Assembly (NCBI GenBank): GCA_963819735.1
Contig: CAWFXC010000001.1
Span: 2,046,001 to 2,110,000, forward strand
Source: CAWFXC01 sp963819735
GTDB lineage: Bacteria; Actinomycetota; Acidimicrobiia; IMCC26256; DASPTH01
Direction: 5' to 3'
DNA: 64,000 nucleotides
Shown here: piece by piece, positions 16,952 through 24,057 of the stretch
Layout of the letters: every line of letters starts with the position of its first letter
How positions within the stretch are numbered: the first letter of the stretch is position 1
Made by a program: the position numbers and the translations under genes
The notes under the pieces: generated by a model
The model's input: the letters and a program-made list of their open reading frames with translations, nothing else
Told to the model about the DNA's origin: nothing
Database searches by the model: none

Positions 16952-17622
16952 CCGACCTCGGCGCGCACGGCATCGGGGTCAAGCTGCCTTCGGGATGGGA
17001 GGGACGCGTCTTCCGCCGTCCCGGAGCCGGTGAGCCCTCGGCCGCGGCGGCCGACGGGCCGCCCGCCCCGCCGGGAGAGACGACCCACGCGGTGATGCAC
17101 GTGTCGACCGTCGCGCTCCCGCCGGGCGTCGGCGACTTCGCGAGCGGTGCGGTCGACCAACTGGGTGCGAACGATGCGCTCGTCGTGCTCTTCGAATACG
17201 ACCCGGCCAGCGCGAGCACGCCGTTGTTCGCGGCGGCCGGAATCCCGCGGCAGCTCGATGCGTCGGCGTACAGCACGGGCGTTCTCCAACGCGGGATCAA
17301 GGGCCAGGCCGGCGCGCAGTTGTTCTTCAACGAGGCAGGCCGCGCGTTCTGCCTCTACGTCGTGCTCGGGTCGTACGCGAATCGGAACAACGTCGTCCCC
17401 GCGGTGAACCAGGTGCTCGCCACACTCACGATCGACCCGTCGGCATCGCCCGGAGCATCGTCGGCGCCGACGACCGAACCGCCGACGACTTCCACCGGCC
17501 CCACCTCGACCACATCGCCGTCGACCACGCAGCCGGGGAATGCGGCGCCGGGCTCCACCGTCCCCGCCCCGCCCGCGACTCCGACGACGTCGACCACCAC
17601 GCCGGGGCCGACGAACCCATGA
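16948..17622 (+). CDS. Hypothetical protein with Thr/Pro-rich C-terminal tail
   Basis: 224 aa from GTG 16948, which overlaps the upstream stop (GTGA). The N-terminal 155 residues form a compact domain (GIGVKLPSGWEGRVFRRPG, HAVMHVSTVALPPGVGDFASGAVD, LFFNEAGRAFCLYVVLGSY) with a single Cys. It resembles small PsbP/LpqN-like actinobacterial domains only in layout, and I cannot name it. From about residue 158 the chain is almost all T, P, S and A. No signal peptide is visible, so either it is cytosolic or it depends on an operon partner. Cotranscribed with the MauE-like gene. Confidence 0.68.
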   Translation: MTDLGAHGIGVKLPSGWEGRVFRRPGAGEPSAAAADGPPAPPGETTHAVMHVSTVALPPGVGDFASGAVDQLGANDALVVLFEYDPASASTPLFAAAGIPRQLDASAYSTGVLQRGIKGQAGAQLFFNEAGRAFCLYVVLGSYANRNNVVPAVNQVLATLTIDPSASPGASSAPTTEPPTTSTGPTSTTSPSTTQPGNAAPGSTVPAPPATPTTSTTTPGPTNP

Positions 17623-18161
17623 GCGTGCTCGCCGGGCCGTTCGCGATCGCCGCCGCATTGCTCGCGATCGGTGGAGCGCTGAAGGCCGTCCGCCCCGGCG
17701 ACACCGCGCACGCGATCGGCGTGGTCGGGCTCCGGTTACCGTCGTTCCTGTCGACCCGCACAGCCGTACGCGTCGGCGGCCTCGCCGAGGTGATCGTCGG
17801 GATCGGCGCGCTGGTCACGGGCGGTGCCGCGTTCGCGGTGCTGGTGGCGGTGTCGTACCTCGCCTTCGCGGGCTTCGTGGTGGTCGCGCTGCGCAGCGGC
17901 AAGCCCATCAGCTCGTGCGGTTGCTTCGGCAAGGTCGACACGCCTCCGAGCTCCGTCCACGTGGTCCTCGACCTCGCGTTCGCGGCGGTGGCCGTGGCCG
18001 CGGCCGTCGTCGGCGGCGTGGCGCTCCCGGATGTCCTGGCCGACCAGCCGCTGCTCGGCATCCCGTTCGTCCTGTTGCTGGTGATCGGCCTCTACCTCGT
18101 GTTCCTCGCCTTCACCGCGCTTCCGAAGACCATGGCCGCGGTCCGCGAGGTGGCCGGATGA
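17619..18161 (+). CDS. MauE-like (DoxX superfamily) membrane protein
   Basis: 180 aa, four to five TM helices. The hallmark is the conserved Cys pair between helices, ISSCGCFGKVDTPPSSVHVVLDL (about residues 98-120), the same CGCFG motif found in MauE and in vitamin-K-type oxidoreductase partners. MauE works with MauD to form disulfides in the methylamine-dehydrogenase small subunit. Both ends overlap neighbours by 4 nt (ATGA), so it is translationally coupled to the Thr/Pro-tailed gene and to the MauA-like gene that follows. Family assignment is strong; the specific job is inferred from context. Confidence 0.86.
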   Translation: MSVLAGPFAIAAALLAIGGALKAVRPGDTAHAIGVVGLRLPSFLSTRTAVRVGGLAEVIVGIGALVTGGAAFAVLVAVSYLAFAGFVVVALRSGKPISSCGCFGKVDTPPSSVHVVLDLAFAAVAVAAAVVGGVALPDVLADQPLLGIPFVLLLVIGLYLVFLAFTALPKTMAAVREVAG

Positions 18162-19780
18162 GCGAAACCCCGAGAGGTCCGAGCATGAGCGAGCCACCGT
18201 CGAACAGCAAGGGCGTCGCGCTCACCAACTGGCTGGTGAGTAAGACGTCCGGACTCCTCGAACGGAAGTCGAGTCGCCGCGGTTTCCTCGTGGGTTCGGC
18301 CATGGTCGGTTCGGCGGTCGCGGTCGCGGGTTGCACTCCGGCAACCACGCCGGGCTCGGCCTACAGCCACATCACCGACTGTGCGGGCGGTCTCTGTACC
18401 GACGGGTACACGGAGTTCTGCTGCACGATCAACAGCGGGATCAACGCGTGTCCGACCGGTTCGTTCGCGGGCGGCTGGTGGCGCGCCGACTTCTCCACCT
18501 TCTGTAACGGAACCCGGTACTACATCGACTGCATGCAGAACTGTTGTGGCCCGGCTACCGGCTACCAGAACTTCTGCGCCGGGTGCGTCGAGTGCAGTTG
18601 CGGTGGCGACTGCAACACGCGCCGCATCTACTGCAACTACTTCCGCTACGGTCAGTGTCATCAGGAGATCGTGGCGAGCGGCCCCATCGCGTGTCGCGTG
18701 GTCACCTGCACGCCGCCGTATCAGGACGCGTCGCTCGCGTGCACGAGCGCGGCGGCAGTCGACAACTCCACCGCCGAGCACACGAGTCCGTGCATCACGA
18801 ATCCTCCGGGCCCGCCGCCGTTGCCGGTCGCGGCCGCGGCCGCGTCACCCACCCCCGGCCAGGTGTCGGTGTTCTACCGGGCGTTCAGCGGGAACATCGG
18901 CACGCGCACATTCGACGGCTCGAGCTGGACGCCGTACGGGGAGCTCCCACCGGTCGTCGGGTCGGCACCGGCGGCCGCCACCGACTCCTACGCGATGTAC
19001 GTCGCCGGTCGGGGTGTCGACAACAAGCTCTGGTACGACCAGTGGCGCAACGGCGCGTGGGCCGGCCCGACGGTGCTCGATGGGATCTTCCTGGCGTCCG
19101 ACCCGGTGATGATCGCCGACGCCGACGGTGTCCACCTGTTCGTCCGGTCCACCGACCTCGCGGTGTGGTCCGGCAGCCTGGTCGCCGGCGTCTGGTCGGG
19201 GTGGAGCTCACTGGGGGGCCAGTTCAACGCCGACCTCGCGGCGACCGCGTCCAGCTCCGGCCGGTTCGTGTTCGGCCGGGGAACCGACTTCGCCATCTGG
19301 TACCGACAGCAGACGACGGGCGCGTGGTCCGACTGGGCGTCGCTTGGGGGCACGCTGCTCTCGGCGCCCACTGCGAGCGCCGACTCGACCGGCGTCTACG
19401 TGTTCGCCCGGGGCACCGACAACGCGGGTTGGTACCGGCGGTTCTCGGGCACCACGTGGGACAACTGGATATCACTGCAGGGCAACCTCACCGGTCGCCC
19501 CGCCGCGGTCTCGGACGCGAACGGTCCGTACCTGTTCGTGCGCGACAGCGACGGGAGAGCGCGGTGCAATCGGCTCGTCAGCGGAGGCTGGACCGGCTTC
19601 CAGCCCCTGAACGGGAGCACGAACGCGGCGCCGACCGCGGCGGTGGACTCGTCGGGGGTCTACGGGTTCTACCGCGGCACCGATGCTGCGTTGTGGTATG
19701 GCCGGTTCGTCGGTGGCACCTGGTCGGGCTTCTCGTCGCTCGGGGGAGCGGTGGCGGCGGTCGACGCCCTGCCGTCATGA
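18158..19780 (+). CDS. Tat-exported lipoprotein: MauA-like 20-Cys domain fused to a Trp-rich beta-propeller
   Basis: 540 aa. A twin-Arg motif (SRRGFLV, 39-45) and hydrophobic core end in a lipobox-like VAGC, giving a lipidated Cys59. Residues 75-211 hold 20 cysteines in an order that follows the methylamine-dehydrogenase small subunit: ACPTGSF, a W at 107-108, YYIDCMQNCCG, and RIYCNYF at 156-162. MauA makes its TTQ cofactor from Trp57 and Trp108. Trp107 here matches the first, but the residue 51 later, before a conserved Cys, is Tyr158. From about 245 on there are six or so repeats of roughly 49 residues (FARGTDNAGWYRR, TTWDNWISLQG), a PLL-lectin-like propeller. It ends the operon. Substrate, and whether any quinone forms, are unknown. 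Confidence 0.8.
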   Translation: MSETPRGPSMSEPPSNSKGVALTNWLVSKTSGLLERKSSRRGFLVGSAMVGSAVAVAGCTPATTPGSAYSHITDCAGGLCTDGYTEFCCTINSGINACPTGSFAGGWWRADFSTFCNGTRYYIDCMQNCCGPATGYQNFCAGCVECSCGGDCNTRRIYCNYFRYGQCHQEIVASGPIACRVVTCTPPYQDASLACTSAAAVDNSTAEHTSPCITNPPGPPPLPVAAAAASPTPGQVSVFYRAFSGNIGTRTFDGSSWTPYGELPPVVGSAPAAATDSYAMYVAGRGVDNKLWYDQWRNGAWAGPTVLDGIFLASDPVMIADADGVHLFVRSTDLAVWSGSLVAGVWSGWSSLGGQFNADLAATASSSGRFVFGRGTDFAIWYRQQTTGAWSDWASLGGTLLSAPTASADSTGVYVFARGTDNAGWYRRFSGTTWDNWISLQGNLTGRPAAVSDANGPYLFVRDSDGRARCNRLVSGGWTGFQPLNGSTNAAPTAAVDSSGVYGFYRGTDAALWYGRFVGGTWSGFSSLGGAVAAVDALPS

Positions 19781-19787
19781 CCGGTTC

Positions 19788-20510
19788 GTGATCGTGCCTA
19801 CGCGCGTCGCGCCGCGCCGCGCCGCTGTGGTCGTGTGCGTGTGCGCGGCGCTCGCCGGCAGCATGTTCGTCGCCGCGCCGTCGTACGCCGCGACCGCCGC
19901 ACCGGCACCGGTCGGCAACGTCACGCCCACGCTCACGCCCGTACCCGCGGGCAAGGTCGCGGTGGTGGCGTCGAGCGCGGCGGTCGACAACAACATCGCG
20001 GTGATCGTGCAGAACGGGTCGACCAAGCCGGTCAGGAACGTGCGAATCGTTGGCGCGGCCACGACGCCCGACGGCGGTGCCGTGACCCAGGGGCGAACTG
20101 CAGTCACCGTCCCGGCGGTGCTCGCGCCGGGTGCCATCGCGCTCGCCTCGCTGCACTTCCCGCGCGGTTTGGCGCCTAACGCGACCATCACCTACACGGT
20201 GCGCACCACGCGGGCCCGCACCACCGCTGATCCCGGCGCGTTGACGGTGGGCGATCTGGTGCTCTCGGCACCACTCACCGGCGCGGTCGCGCAGAAGCTC
20301 GCGGTCACGGTCACGAATCCTTCGAAGCGTGTCGTCCGGGGCCGGATCCGGATCGCGGTCATGTGCTTCGACGAGGCCGGGAAGCCCTCGACCGCGACCA
20401 GCACGGCGATGAACCCGGGCCGGCTGCGGCCGGGGGCGAGCACCGCGGCGTCGGTGCCGTTGACCACGCTCTGCCCCACGTACCTCGTGGGCGCTCAGCG
20501 CGTCTCCTGA
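19788..20510 (+). CDS. Secreted protein with signal peptide and FxLYD-like fold
   Basis: 240 aa from GTG 19788, 7 bp after the MauA-like gene; a GTG two codons later is an alternative. A Sec signal peptide is clear: VAPRRAAVVVCVCAALAGSM then cleavage near PSYA-ATAAP. The mature part has two beta-rich segments with hydrophobic alternation (NNIAVIVQNGSTKPVRNVRI and AQKLAVTVTNPSKRVVRGRI), the second resembling FxLYD-type domains that describe strengthening of polar or hydrophobic contacts in envelope proteins. No catalytic motif. Short spacing suggests cotranscription with the MauA-like operon. Its stop begins a three-copy 13-14 bp repeat. Confidence 0.7.
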   Translation: MIVPTRVAPRRAAVVVCVCAALAGSMFVAAPSYAATAAPAPVGNVTPTLTPVPAGKVAVVASSAAVDNNIAVIVQNGSTKPVRNVRIVGAATTPDGGAVTQGRTAVTVPAVLAPGAIALASLHFPRGLAPNATITYTVRTTRARTTADPGALTVGDLVLSAPLTGAVAQKLAVTVTNPSKRVVRGRIRIAVMCFDEAGKPSTATSTAMNPGRLRPGASTAASVPLTTLCPTYLVGAQRVS

Positions 20511-20541
20511 ACAACCGGCCTGAACAAACCGGCCTGAACGG
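20506..20541. repeat. Three short tandem copies spanning a stop codon
   Basis: cctgaacaaccgg (20506-20518), cctgaacaaaccgg (20519-20532) and cctgaacgg (20533-20541). The first copy contains the TGA stop of the secreted-protein gene, so each later copy repeats that stop. Confidence 0.85.
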
Positions 20542-20591
20542 TCGTCGGGCGACGCTCCGTCGATTCCGGCGCGGTCTCCTAACGTTCGGGC

Positions 20592-21059
20592 ATGGAGGTC
20601 GTCGTCGGGTTCCTCATCGTGGGGCTGGTGATCGGCATCGCGGCGTTCTTCGTCAGCCGTGAGGCCACCCGGATCGCCCGGGAGCCCCCGCCCGCGCTCT
20701 TCCACTTCGATGACGCGGTGGACTGGGTGGTGCAGCACGTGCCCGATGACCTCGCCGCCACGCTCACCCCGGACGACGTCCGGCGCATCCTCGAGTTCCA
20801 GGTGGAGTTCTTCAAGCGCAAGGGCGTCTCGTCGAACGGGTCCACCGCGTACCCGCCGGGCACCGTCGTGATCGGCGGTTCCGAGACCGTCGACTTCATC
20901 CTCGAACGGTGTGCCGCGACCGGTGAGGCCTATCTTCCCGAGCAGGTCTACGGCGTGATCGAGACGCAGCTCACTTATCTGCGGGCGATCGGCGCAGTCG
21001 GACCCCCGGCCGGCACCGACACCGACCTCGATCCGGGCGGGAATCTCCCCCCACACTGA
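20592..21059 (+). CDS. Small N-terminally anchored membrane protein, function unknown
   Basis: 155 aa. An N-terminal TM (EVVVGFLIVGLVIGIAAFFV, residues 2-21) is followed by a soluble domain: RIAREPPPALFHFDDAVDWV, DDLAATLTPDDVRRILEFQV, EFFKRKG and a C-terminal EAYLPEQVYGVIETQLTYLR. The layout is a single-pass anchor with a helical cytoplasmic domain. I do not recognise the family; similar short proteins are widespread in actinobacteria as hypotheticals. The ATG at 20592 is the only sensible start. It stands alone between the secreted-protein gene and the leader-like region. Confidence 0.72.
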   Translation: MEVVVGFLIVGLVIGIAAFFVSREATRIAREPPPALFHFDDAVDWVVQHVPDDLAATLTPDDVRRILEFQVEFFKRKGVSSNGSTAYPPGTVVIGGSETVDFILERCAATGEAYLPEQVYGVIETQLTYLRAIGAVGPPAGTDTDLDPGGNLPPH

Positions 21060-21210
21060 AGGAGCTAGGCCGCTACCTGGACGTCTTGCTCCGATGCGTC
21101 ACGTGCGTGACGGATCGCCACCACTGCGACGAAGTCTCCCATGGCTCGGCGGCGCGGAATCCGTGTGACGACTCCGGGCGCAAATTTCCCCCCACACCGA
21201 CCGCCGCGCG

Positions 21211-21230
21211 TGGTACAAGTTTCGGTACCA
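21211..21230. promoter_or_regulatory. Perfect 6-8-6 palindrome, candidate operator
   Basis: TGGTAC, 8 nt, GTACCA: a perfect inverted repeat ending 3 bp before an exceptionally strong SD sequence. It could be a protein-binding operator or, in RNA, a hairpin directly upstream of the SD of the micro-ORF at 21253. Confidence 0.4.
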
Positions 21231-21233
21231 GGG

Positions 21234-21247
21234 AAAGGAGGTGGTCC
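21234..21247 (+). promoter_or_regulatory. Extended Shine-Dalgarno, near-complete anti-SD match
   Basis: aaaggaggtggtcc differs at a single base from the 14-nt full complement of the bacterial 16S rRNA 3' end (aaaggaggtgatcc). It lies 5 bp before ATG 21253. So long a match is unusual and normally marks strong or regulated initiation. Confidence 0.6.
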
Positions 21248-21252
21248 ACACG

Positions 21253-21294
21253 ATGCATGATCAACATGGGACCCTGGAGGTGCGCGGCCGCTAA
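21253..21294 (+). CDS. 13-residue micro-ORF behind the extended SD, possible leader peptide
   Basis: ATG then 12 codons (MHDQHGTLEVRGR) and TAA. Its only support is the extraordinary SD and good spacing. No run of one amino acid stands out to suggest classic attenuation. It may be a translated leader that controls the structured region downstream, or the SD may serve another role. Confidence 0.4.
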   Translation: MHDQHGTLEVRGR

Positions 21295-21407
21295 GCGGGC
21301 CACGTAGTTAGGACTGCCTGGCGGAATCCAACCGCCGCGCCGCCATCACGACGGGTGGGAGCTGGTCCCCCCCACGGAATCCGTCTGGTGGACTTTCCAG
21401 CAGCTTT

Positions 21408-21437
21408 CGACGAAGGGCGCTTCGGCGCCCTTCGTCG
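21408..21437 (+). terminator. 13-bp perfect hairpin with UUCG tetraloop
   Basis: cgacgaagggcgc, TTCG, gcgcccttcgtcg: a perfect 13-bp stem closed by the most stable tetraloop. There is no T-run after it, but GC-rich actinobacteria often use such stems to end transcripts. It lies 42 bp before the 21480 gene, so it could also be an attenuator. Confidence 0.55.
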
Positions 21438-21479
21438 CGTCTTCGGACGGGTCGGAGCCGGACGCGTAGTGTCTGCCCG

Positions 21480-21698
21480 ATGAGCCGACCGACCCGATTC
21501 GAGGACTTCCGCTACCTGGGCGACAAGCGCCGCCAGGTCGTGTACGACCTCGACTCCGACGACGCCGGCTCCGTCGAGCTCGTCACCGAGCTCCTGGCCT
21601 CCGAGCAGTTCGCCGCGTTCTCGCCCGACACGCTCGACGAGGCCCGCAATCGGGGTTACCGACCCCACCGGTCGGCGCGCCTCGACGACGACGCCTGA
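21480..21698 (+). CDS. Small conserved-looking hypothetical protein (72 aa)
   Basis: 72 aa, acidic and Arg-rich, with the pattern RFEDFRYLGDKRRQVVYDLDSDD at the start and DTLDEARNRGYRPHRSARLD at the end. No TM, signal or known motif. The coherent start, composition and position after the UUCG hairpin suggest a real gene. It is convergent with the DUF1802 gene 25 bp away. Confidence 0.6.
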   Translation: MSRPTRFEDFRYLGDKRRQVVYDLDSDDAGSVELVTELLASEQFAAFSPDTLDEARNRGYRPHRSARLDDDA

Positions 21699-21723
21699 GC
21701 CGGCTTCGCTCAGAGCACGTCGA

Positions 21724-22308
21724 TCAGAGCGTCGGTTCCACCAGCGAAGGGAGCGCTTCGACCGCCCCCTTGAGGCGGGCTCCGAACGCGACGTCGGACA
21801 GCGCGGGCGCGCTCGCGAGCGTCGCGGGATCATCGGGGAGGCCGGCGAGATCGACCCATGAGGTGCACCCGCCGTAGCCGTCGACCCAGGGGACCGTCAC
21901 CGGCTCGAGCAGGCGGTGTACCCGCAGCGCCAACACCCACAGCGGGTCGCGTCGTTTCCACCCGAGGCGGGATTCGGCGTAGTCGGCCGTCCAGATCAGC
22001 TTCGACTCGATCCCGGCCAGCTCTTCGGCTTCGGTGATCGTCGCCACCCGGACGACGTCGGCCCAGCCCTCGATGGTGATGGCTTCGCCGACCGGCGCGG
22101 CCTGCGCAAGGTCGATCCAGTGGCGGTAGGGCTCCTTCAACAGCTCGGGCTTCTGGTGCTCGGCGGTGGGGTAGAGCCACAGGCGCGTCGACTGCAACGT
22201 GAAGTGCCGACCGTCTTCGCGGATGCCGCCCTTGCGTACGTCGAGGATCTGCTCGCCTTCGAGCAGCGCGTGCACGATGACCGCCCATTCCTTGTACGCG
22301 GGTGCCAT
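21724..22308 (-). CDS. DUF1802 family protein
   Basis: 194 aa. The N-terminal signature of DUF1802 is clear: APAYKEWAVIVHALLEGEQI then LDVRKGGIREDGRHF (residues 2-36) and LWLYPTAEHQKPELL with a PYRHWIDLA region. The C-terminal half (LWVLALRVHRLLEPVTVPWV, YGGCTSWVDL) also fits the family. Its biochemical role is not known; family members are small cytosolic proteins in bacteria and archaea. Divergent from the alpha/beta hydrolase, with only 20 bp between the starts, so the two share a promoter region. Confidence 0.85.
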   Translation of the reverse strand: MAPAYKEWAVIVHALLEGEQILDVRKGGIREDGRHFTLQSTRLWLYPTAEHQKPELLKEPYRHWIDLAQAAPVGEAITIEGWADVVRVATITEAEELAGIESKLIWTADYAESRLGWKRRDPLWVLALRVHRLLEPVTVPWVDGYGGCTSWVDLAGLPDDPATLASAPALSDVAFGARLKGAVEALPSLVEPTL

Positions 22309-22328
22309 GTGGCCACAATAGGCGGCTC

Positions 22329-23102
22329 ATGGACGAGAGCATCTTGTCGGGTGATCTGCGGTTGTCGGCGCACGTCGCGGTGCCCGGTGCCGCCGGACCC
22401 GGCCTGGGCCTCGGGCTCGTGTTGTGTCACGGGTTGCCGAACCCGCCCCGTGGTGCGGTGACCGTCGGCACCACCTACCCCGATCTCGCCGACCGGGTCG
22501 CGGCCGAGGCCGGTTGGGTCGTCCTCACCTTCAACTTCCGGGGCACCGGCACATCAGAGGGTGATTTCTCCGCCCGGGGCTGGCTCGACGATCTCCGCGC
22601 CGCGGTGCGCGTGCTCGCGGCGCGCGACGACGTACGCGGGGTGTGGACCGCCGGGTTCGGCCACGGCGGCACGTTCGCGGTGTGCGAGGCCGCCGACGAC
22701 GAACTGGTACACGGGGTCGCGAGCATCGCGGGGCCGAGCACGCTGCGCGATTGGGCCCAGGACCCCGGACGCTTGCTCGCCCACGCCCGATCGCTGGGCA
22801 TGATCCGCACCCCGGGTTTCCCGAGCGACGCCACCGGCTGGGTACGTGACGTCGGCCGGCTCGACGCGGTTGCCGCGGCCGCCCGTTTCGATGGGCGACC
22901 TCTGCTCGTGCTCCACGGGGTGGAAGACGCCGAGGTGCCGGTGGAGGACGCGCGAGCGATCGCCGACGCCGCGGCACCCGGCTCCGACTTCCGGTTGGTG
23001 CACGGCGCCGGCCATCGGCTGCGCCACGACCCGCGCGCGATCGCGACCCTGTTGGGCTGGCTCGACCGCCAGGTGCCGGAGGGCGCGTCGCTCGATCCGT
23101 GA
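22329..23102 (+). CDS. Alpha/beta-hydrolase fold protein lacking the nucleophile Ser
   Basis: 257 aa from ATG 22329. Fold features are clear: LGLVLCHGLPNPPRGAVTV, WVVLTFNFRGTGTSEGDFSA, RPLLVLHGVEDAEVPVEDAR (acid) and FRLVHGAGHRLRHDPRAI (His). At the nucleophile elbow the expected G-x-S-x-G reads GFGHGG, so Gly replaces Ser. Either the protein is non-hydrolytic, or it uses another residue. An upstream in-frame ATG at 22302 would overlap the divergent DUF1802 gene and adds nothing conserved. It ends 1 bp from the convergent epimerase stop. Substrate unknown. Confidence 0.82.
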   Translation: MDESILSGDLRLSAHVAVPGAAGPGLGLGLVLCHGLPNPPRGAVTVGTTYPDLADRVAAEAGWVVLTFNFRGTGTSEGDFSARGWLDDLRAAVRVLAARDDVRGVWTAGFGHGGTFAVCEAADDELVHGVASIAGPSTLRDWAQDPGRLLAHARSLGMIRTPGFPSDATGWVRDVGRLDAVAAAARFDGRPLLVLHGVEDAEVPVEDARAIADAAAPGSDFRLVHGAGHRLRHDPRAIATLLGWLDRQVPEGASLDP

Positions 23103-23103
23103 G

Positions 23104-24057
23104 TCAGGCGGTCCGTACGTCGGCGCGCGCGACCTCGAGCATTTCGGCGAGCGTGTCGCGGATGTCGTGCGTCGGCTGCCACCCGGTCGCTGCCACCAAC
23201 TTGGTGGGATCGCCGACGAGCACGGGCACGTCGACGGGCCGGGCGAGGGCCGGGTCGACTCGGGGGATCAGCGGGCGAGACGCACGCGCCAGGAGCGAGT
23301 CGACGAGGTCGGCGACCGAGTGACCCTGGCCGGAGCAGACGTTGTAGGCCTCACCGGGTTCACCGTGCTCGGCGAGGAGACGGTACGCACGGACGACGTC
23401 GCGCACGTCGCTGAAGTCGCGCACCGGGTCGAGGTTTCCCATCACGATCTCGTCGTCGCCCGCGCGCTCGGCGGCGGCGATCCGCGCGACGAGGCCCGGG
23501 ACCAGGAACGTCGACGCCTGCCCCGGGCCGGTGTGGTTGAAGGCGCGTACGCAGACGACGGGAAGCGCGTCGGACCGGAATGCCTCGAGCGCGGCTGCTT
23601 CCGCCGCGACCTTGCTCACGCCGTACGGGGTGATGGGCCGCCGCGGCGTCGTCTCGCGCAACGGGAGATCGTCGGCGCCGACGACGCCGTACTCTTCGGC
23701 GCTCCCGACGACGATCACGCGCGCGCCTCCCGCGGCAACGCAGGCGGCGAGCACGTTGCGGGTGCCGTCGACGTTGACACGGGTCAGTCGATCACCCGCG
23801 GTCCACGAATCGCCGACGTGGCTGAGGGCCGCGAGGTGGTACACGACGGCGGGCGCGGCCGCGAGCACCGCCGCGTGGACCGCGCGCGTGTCGGTGACGT
23901 CGACCGGCGCCGCACGATCGGCGTCAGAGTCAGACGCGGATTCGGAGGTGGCCGCGGAGTGCGAGTCGAGCACGGTTACGTCGTCGCCGCAGTCGCGCAG
24001 GTGCGCGGCGAGATGGCGGCCCACGAATCCGGTCCCGCCGGTGACGACGGCCCTCAT
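23104..24057 (-). CDS. NAD-dependent sugar epimerase/dehydratase (GDP-mannose 4,6-dehydratase/Rmd-like)
   Basis: 317 aa from ATG 24057. An extended SDR: NAD-binding VVTGGTGFVGRHLAAHL at the N-terminus, VYHLAALSHVGDSW, the active-site SAEEYG region, and catalytic YGVSK in RPITPYGVSKVAAEAAAL, then VRAFNHTGPGQASTFLVPGL, DPVRDFSDVRDVVRAYRLLA and YNVCSGQGHSVADLV. The HTGPGQ block is typical of GDP-mannose dehydratase and Rmd-type reductases, so a GDP-deoxyhexose pathway is plausible. Its frame runs unbroken from the C-terminal part of the upstream glycosyltransferase, across a 14-bp duplication that copies its own start codon (ATGs at 24057 and 24071). Confidence 0.88.
   Translation of the reverse strand: MRAVVTGGTGFVGRHLAAHLRDCGDDVTVLDSHSAATSESASDSDADRAAPVDVTDTRAVHAAVLAAAPAVVYHLAALSHVGDSWTAGDRLTRVNVDGTRNVLAACVAAGGARVIVVGSAEEYGVVGADDLPLRETTPRRPITPYGVSKVAAEAAALEAFRSDALPVVCVRAFNHTGPGQASTFLVPGLVARIAAAERAGDDEIVMGNLDPVRDFSDVRDVVRAYRLLAEHGEPGEAYNVCSGQGHSVADLVDSLLARASRPLIPRVDPALARPVDVPVLVGDPTKLVAATGWQPTHDIRDTLAEMLEVARADVRTA

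Larger units (their letters stand above)
21060..21479 (+). other. Gene-poor 420-bp region, probable structured leader or small RNA
   Basis: Holds, in order, the 21211 palindrome, the extended SD, the 13-codon ORF, a stretch with several local inverted repeats (gcgg/ccgc near 21332, agctgg/ccagca near 21360-21400) and a 13-bp UUCG hairpin. A Trp-rich frame from 21308 (includes HHDGWELVPP and VWWTFQQLS) runs to the TAG before 21480 but has no ATG, GTG or TTG start. The region then meets the 72-aa gene at 21480. It matches no RNA family I can name. Confidence 0.4.
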
